Positions 62,618 to 64,000 of a stretch of 64,000 bases of DNA are shown in pieces. Within the stretch, counting starts at the first letter, position 1. Each line of letters starts with the position of its first letter. The stretch is taken from NCBI GenBank assembly GCA_965243415.1, contig OZ251549.1, forward strand, positions 1,798,001 to 1,862,000, in the 5' to 3' direction. The position numbers and the translations under genes are program-made. The DNA comes from G965204755 sp965243415. Its GTDB lineage: Bacteria > Acidobacteriota > Vicinamibacteria > Marinacidobacterales > Marinacidobacteraceae. Below the pieces are notes generated by a model. That model saw nothing but the letters and a program-made list of their open reading frames with translations, was not told the origin of the DNA and made no database searches.

Positions 62618-63357
62618 ATGACCGCCGTCGTCGGCCTCTGGTGCCGAGACGGCGTGGTCATCGGTACCGACAGTGCCGCGACTCTCGGGACGGCTTCGTT
62701 TCGGACCGTCGAACAGCCGATCGAGAAGTTGGAGGTCGTCGAAAACCGGGTCGTCATCGCCGGCGTGGGAAGCGTGGGGCACGGCCAGCGATTCCGGGTC
62801 GTCGTCGAAGAGAGGTGGGCCGAGGGGCCGCCCGTCTCGGAAGTGGGATTCGCGCGTGATCTCAGCGCGGGCGCGGTACGCGACTTCCAGACCACGAAAA
62901 CGCCGCGGGGAGCGTACGGCGCCCTCGTCGCCTTTCCCTGCGCGGAACGGGCGGTCCTGTGCCGGTTCGATTCGAAGGACTTCCAGCCGGAACTGGTGAC
63001 CTCCAGGCTCTGGTACTGCTCCATGGGAAGCGCCCAGGCCATCACCGATCCGTTCCTGGCATTGATGCGCGAGGTCTTCTGGAGGGAGGGCCGCCGACTG
63101 TGCACCAAGGGGCCTTCGTCGTGACCTGGGCGCTCGATCACGCGATAGCGGTGAACCCCGGCGGCGTGAACGGACCGGTGCGATTGGCCGTGTTGCGCAA
63201 CGATTCCTCCGGGCCCGTGGCCACTCTCCTCGATTCGGATGCGCTCGACTCGCATCGCGCCCTGATCGAAGACCTGAAGGGCGCGTTGCGAAGCGTGCCC
63301 CTGGAACCCCGGGTCGACGGGGCCGGGCCGGAGGTTCCCCAACCGGAAACGCCGTAG
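62618..63357 (+). pseudogene. Proteasome-fold Ntn hydrolase, frameshifted
   Basis: After Met the protein starts TAVVGLWCRDGVVIGTDSA: counting Thr as 1, the Asp of GTDSA is residue 17, as in proteasome beta subunits, and a Lys follows at 36 (K33 in the family). CSMGSAQA matches the Ser129 region. The frame then ends early (TKGPSS at 63123), but one base over it continues with TVHQGAFVVTWALDHAIAVNPGGVNGPVRLAVL, the expected C-terminal strands. One base is missing near 63087-63097 (GGGCCGCCGACT). Either a real mutation, a sequence error or programmed frameshifting. Confidence 0.65.
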
Positions 63358-63401
63358 TTCGTCGCCGTAGTTCGTCGCCGTAGTTCGTCGCCGTAGTTCG
63401 T
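63350..63401. repeat. 13-bp tandem repeat, four copies
   Basis: CGCCGTAGTTCGT repeats exactly at 63350, 63363, 63376 and 63389. The first copy contains the TAG that ends the proteasome-fold frame. Confidence 0.9.
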
Positions 63402-63476
63402 CGTCTGTTGAGGCCCGTCGCACGCGCCGCGCAGGGCGCGACCCGGCCGAACCGCGTTCGGCGCCGACGGTGGCGC

Positions 63477-64000
63477 TTATCGGATCAACTCGAAGTCGGG
63501 GGCCTTCGGGATGACGCCGGCGCGTTCGGCCATCGCGAACAACTCGCGCAGGCCGGCTTCGCCGGAGGCGCCCATGTCGCGGGTGAGGTCCGAGACATAC
63601 ATCTTCACGAACTTCCGTCCCAGTTCCCGTTCCAGGCCGCGGCCGAACTGCAGCGCGTAGTCCAGCGCTTCCTCCTCGTTGGCGTACGCCCAGGCGATGC
63701 TCTCGCGCATGGCCCGGTTCACCTCGACGGCGAGGTCCCGGCCCAGGTCGCGCCGCACCACATCGAGTCCCAGCGGGAGCGGCAAACCGGTTTCCTCGGC
63801 GAAGCGGACGCCGAAGTCGGCGAGCCGGTGGAATCCCTGCGCCGCGTAGGTCAGTTGGCCTTCGTGGATGACCACCCCGGCGTCCGCGCCGCCCTCGCGC
63901 ACGGTTTCGAGGATCCGGTCGAAGGGGACCGCCACCGGCTCGAAGGCGCCGATGTAGCAGCGGGCCAGGAGCGCCGCGGTGGTGCGCGGTCCGGGGATTG
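63477..64000 (-). CDS. mqnD: 1,4-dihydroxy-6-naphthoate synthase MqnD, 5' end outside window
   Basis: The C-terminal ~174 residues of a menaquinone (futalosine pathway) enzyme. The frame is open to the window edge (IPGPRTTAALLARCYIGAFEPVAVPFDRILETV). GGADAGVVIHEGQLTYAAQGFHRLADFGVRFAEETGLPLPLGLDVVRRDLG fits MqnD. The stop is at 63477. Start lies beyond 64000. It is on the minus strand, converging with the Panacea/proteasome-fold pair. Confidence 0.88.
   Translation of the reverse strand, partial: IPGPRTTAALLARCYIGAFEPVAVPFDRILETVREGGADAGVVIHEGQLTYAAQGFHRLADFGVRFAEETGLPLPLGLDVVRRDLGRDLAVEVNRAMRESIAWAYANEEEALDYALQFGRGLERELGRKFVKMYVSDLTRDMGASGEAGLRELFAMAERAGVIPKAPDFELIR

Overview
The window is GC-rich bacterial chromosome. 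Shared content suggests an Acidobacteriota-type organism: a small secreted protein of the DUF5818 kind, two matrixin-like secreted proteins in one operon beside a typical secreted companion gene, eukaryote-like HisRS and futalosine-pathway MqnD. This assignment is inference; there is no rRNA or other strong marker, and I found no tRNA, rRNA or CRISPR array.

Core region (about 0.3-34 kb). Two Schlafen-AlbA/GHKL-ATPase regulators flank a DUF4153 membrane protein (0.3-5.8 kb). Then come type IIA topoisomerase genes parC-parE, a DUF2752/DUF1573 pair overlapping tail to tail, and a long minus-strand run: rho, rplU, rpmA, obg, nadD, rsfS, a LapA-LapB-like fusion, comF, a secreted S1/P1-type protein, an ECF sigma factor, a STAS protein and a small unknown. 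The last four are joined by 4-bp start/stop overlaps. Around 20.8-22.1 kb a gene-poor stretch holds a ~145-bp tandem repeat. Next are hisS, trmJ with a duplicated 3' end, dienelactone hydrolase, cstA, the matrixin operon (one copy has Gln in place of the catalytic Glu), an SDR enzyme and a MutM/Nei glycosylase.

Accessory region (about 34-55.9 kb). It holds a YhaO/YhaN-like nuclease/ATPase pair of lower GC, an IS1634-type transposase gene, aconitase (a core gene), a giant orphan N6-adenine methyltransferase, and a tandem family of tail-anchored coiled-coil genes. Copy 1 is intact. Copy 2 lost its start codon, is frameshifted and is split by a complete 1,679-bp IS1380-type element with 6-bp target duplications. 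Copy 3 is only a 5' remnant.

Right end (about 55.9-64 kb). Threonine-dehydratase-like and coaX genes lead into a four-unit tandem array of AbiEi/DUF6088 antitoxin genes. Each unit has its own palindromic operator overlapping a -10 box and its own head of the AbiEii toxin gene; only the last toxin gene is complete. The coaX 3' end and an operator are tandemly duplicated at the left border. An unusual pair follows: a Panacea/YwgA-like protein and a proteasome-fold Ntn hydrolase split by a frameshift. The window ends inside mqnD.

The strongest candidates for something undescribed are the antitoxin-amplified AbiE locus, the Panacea/proteasome-fold pair, and the decaying coiled-coil gene array.
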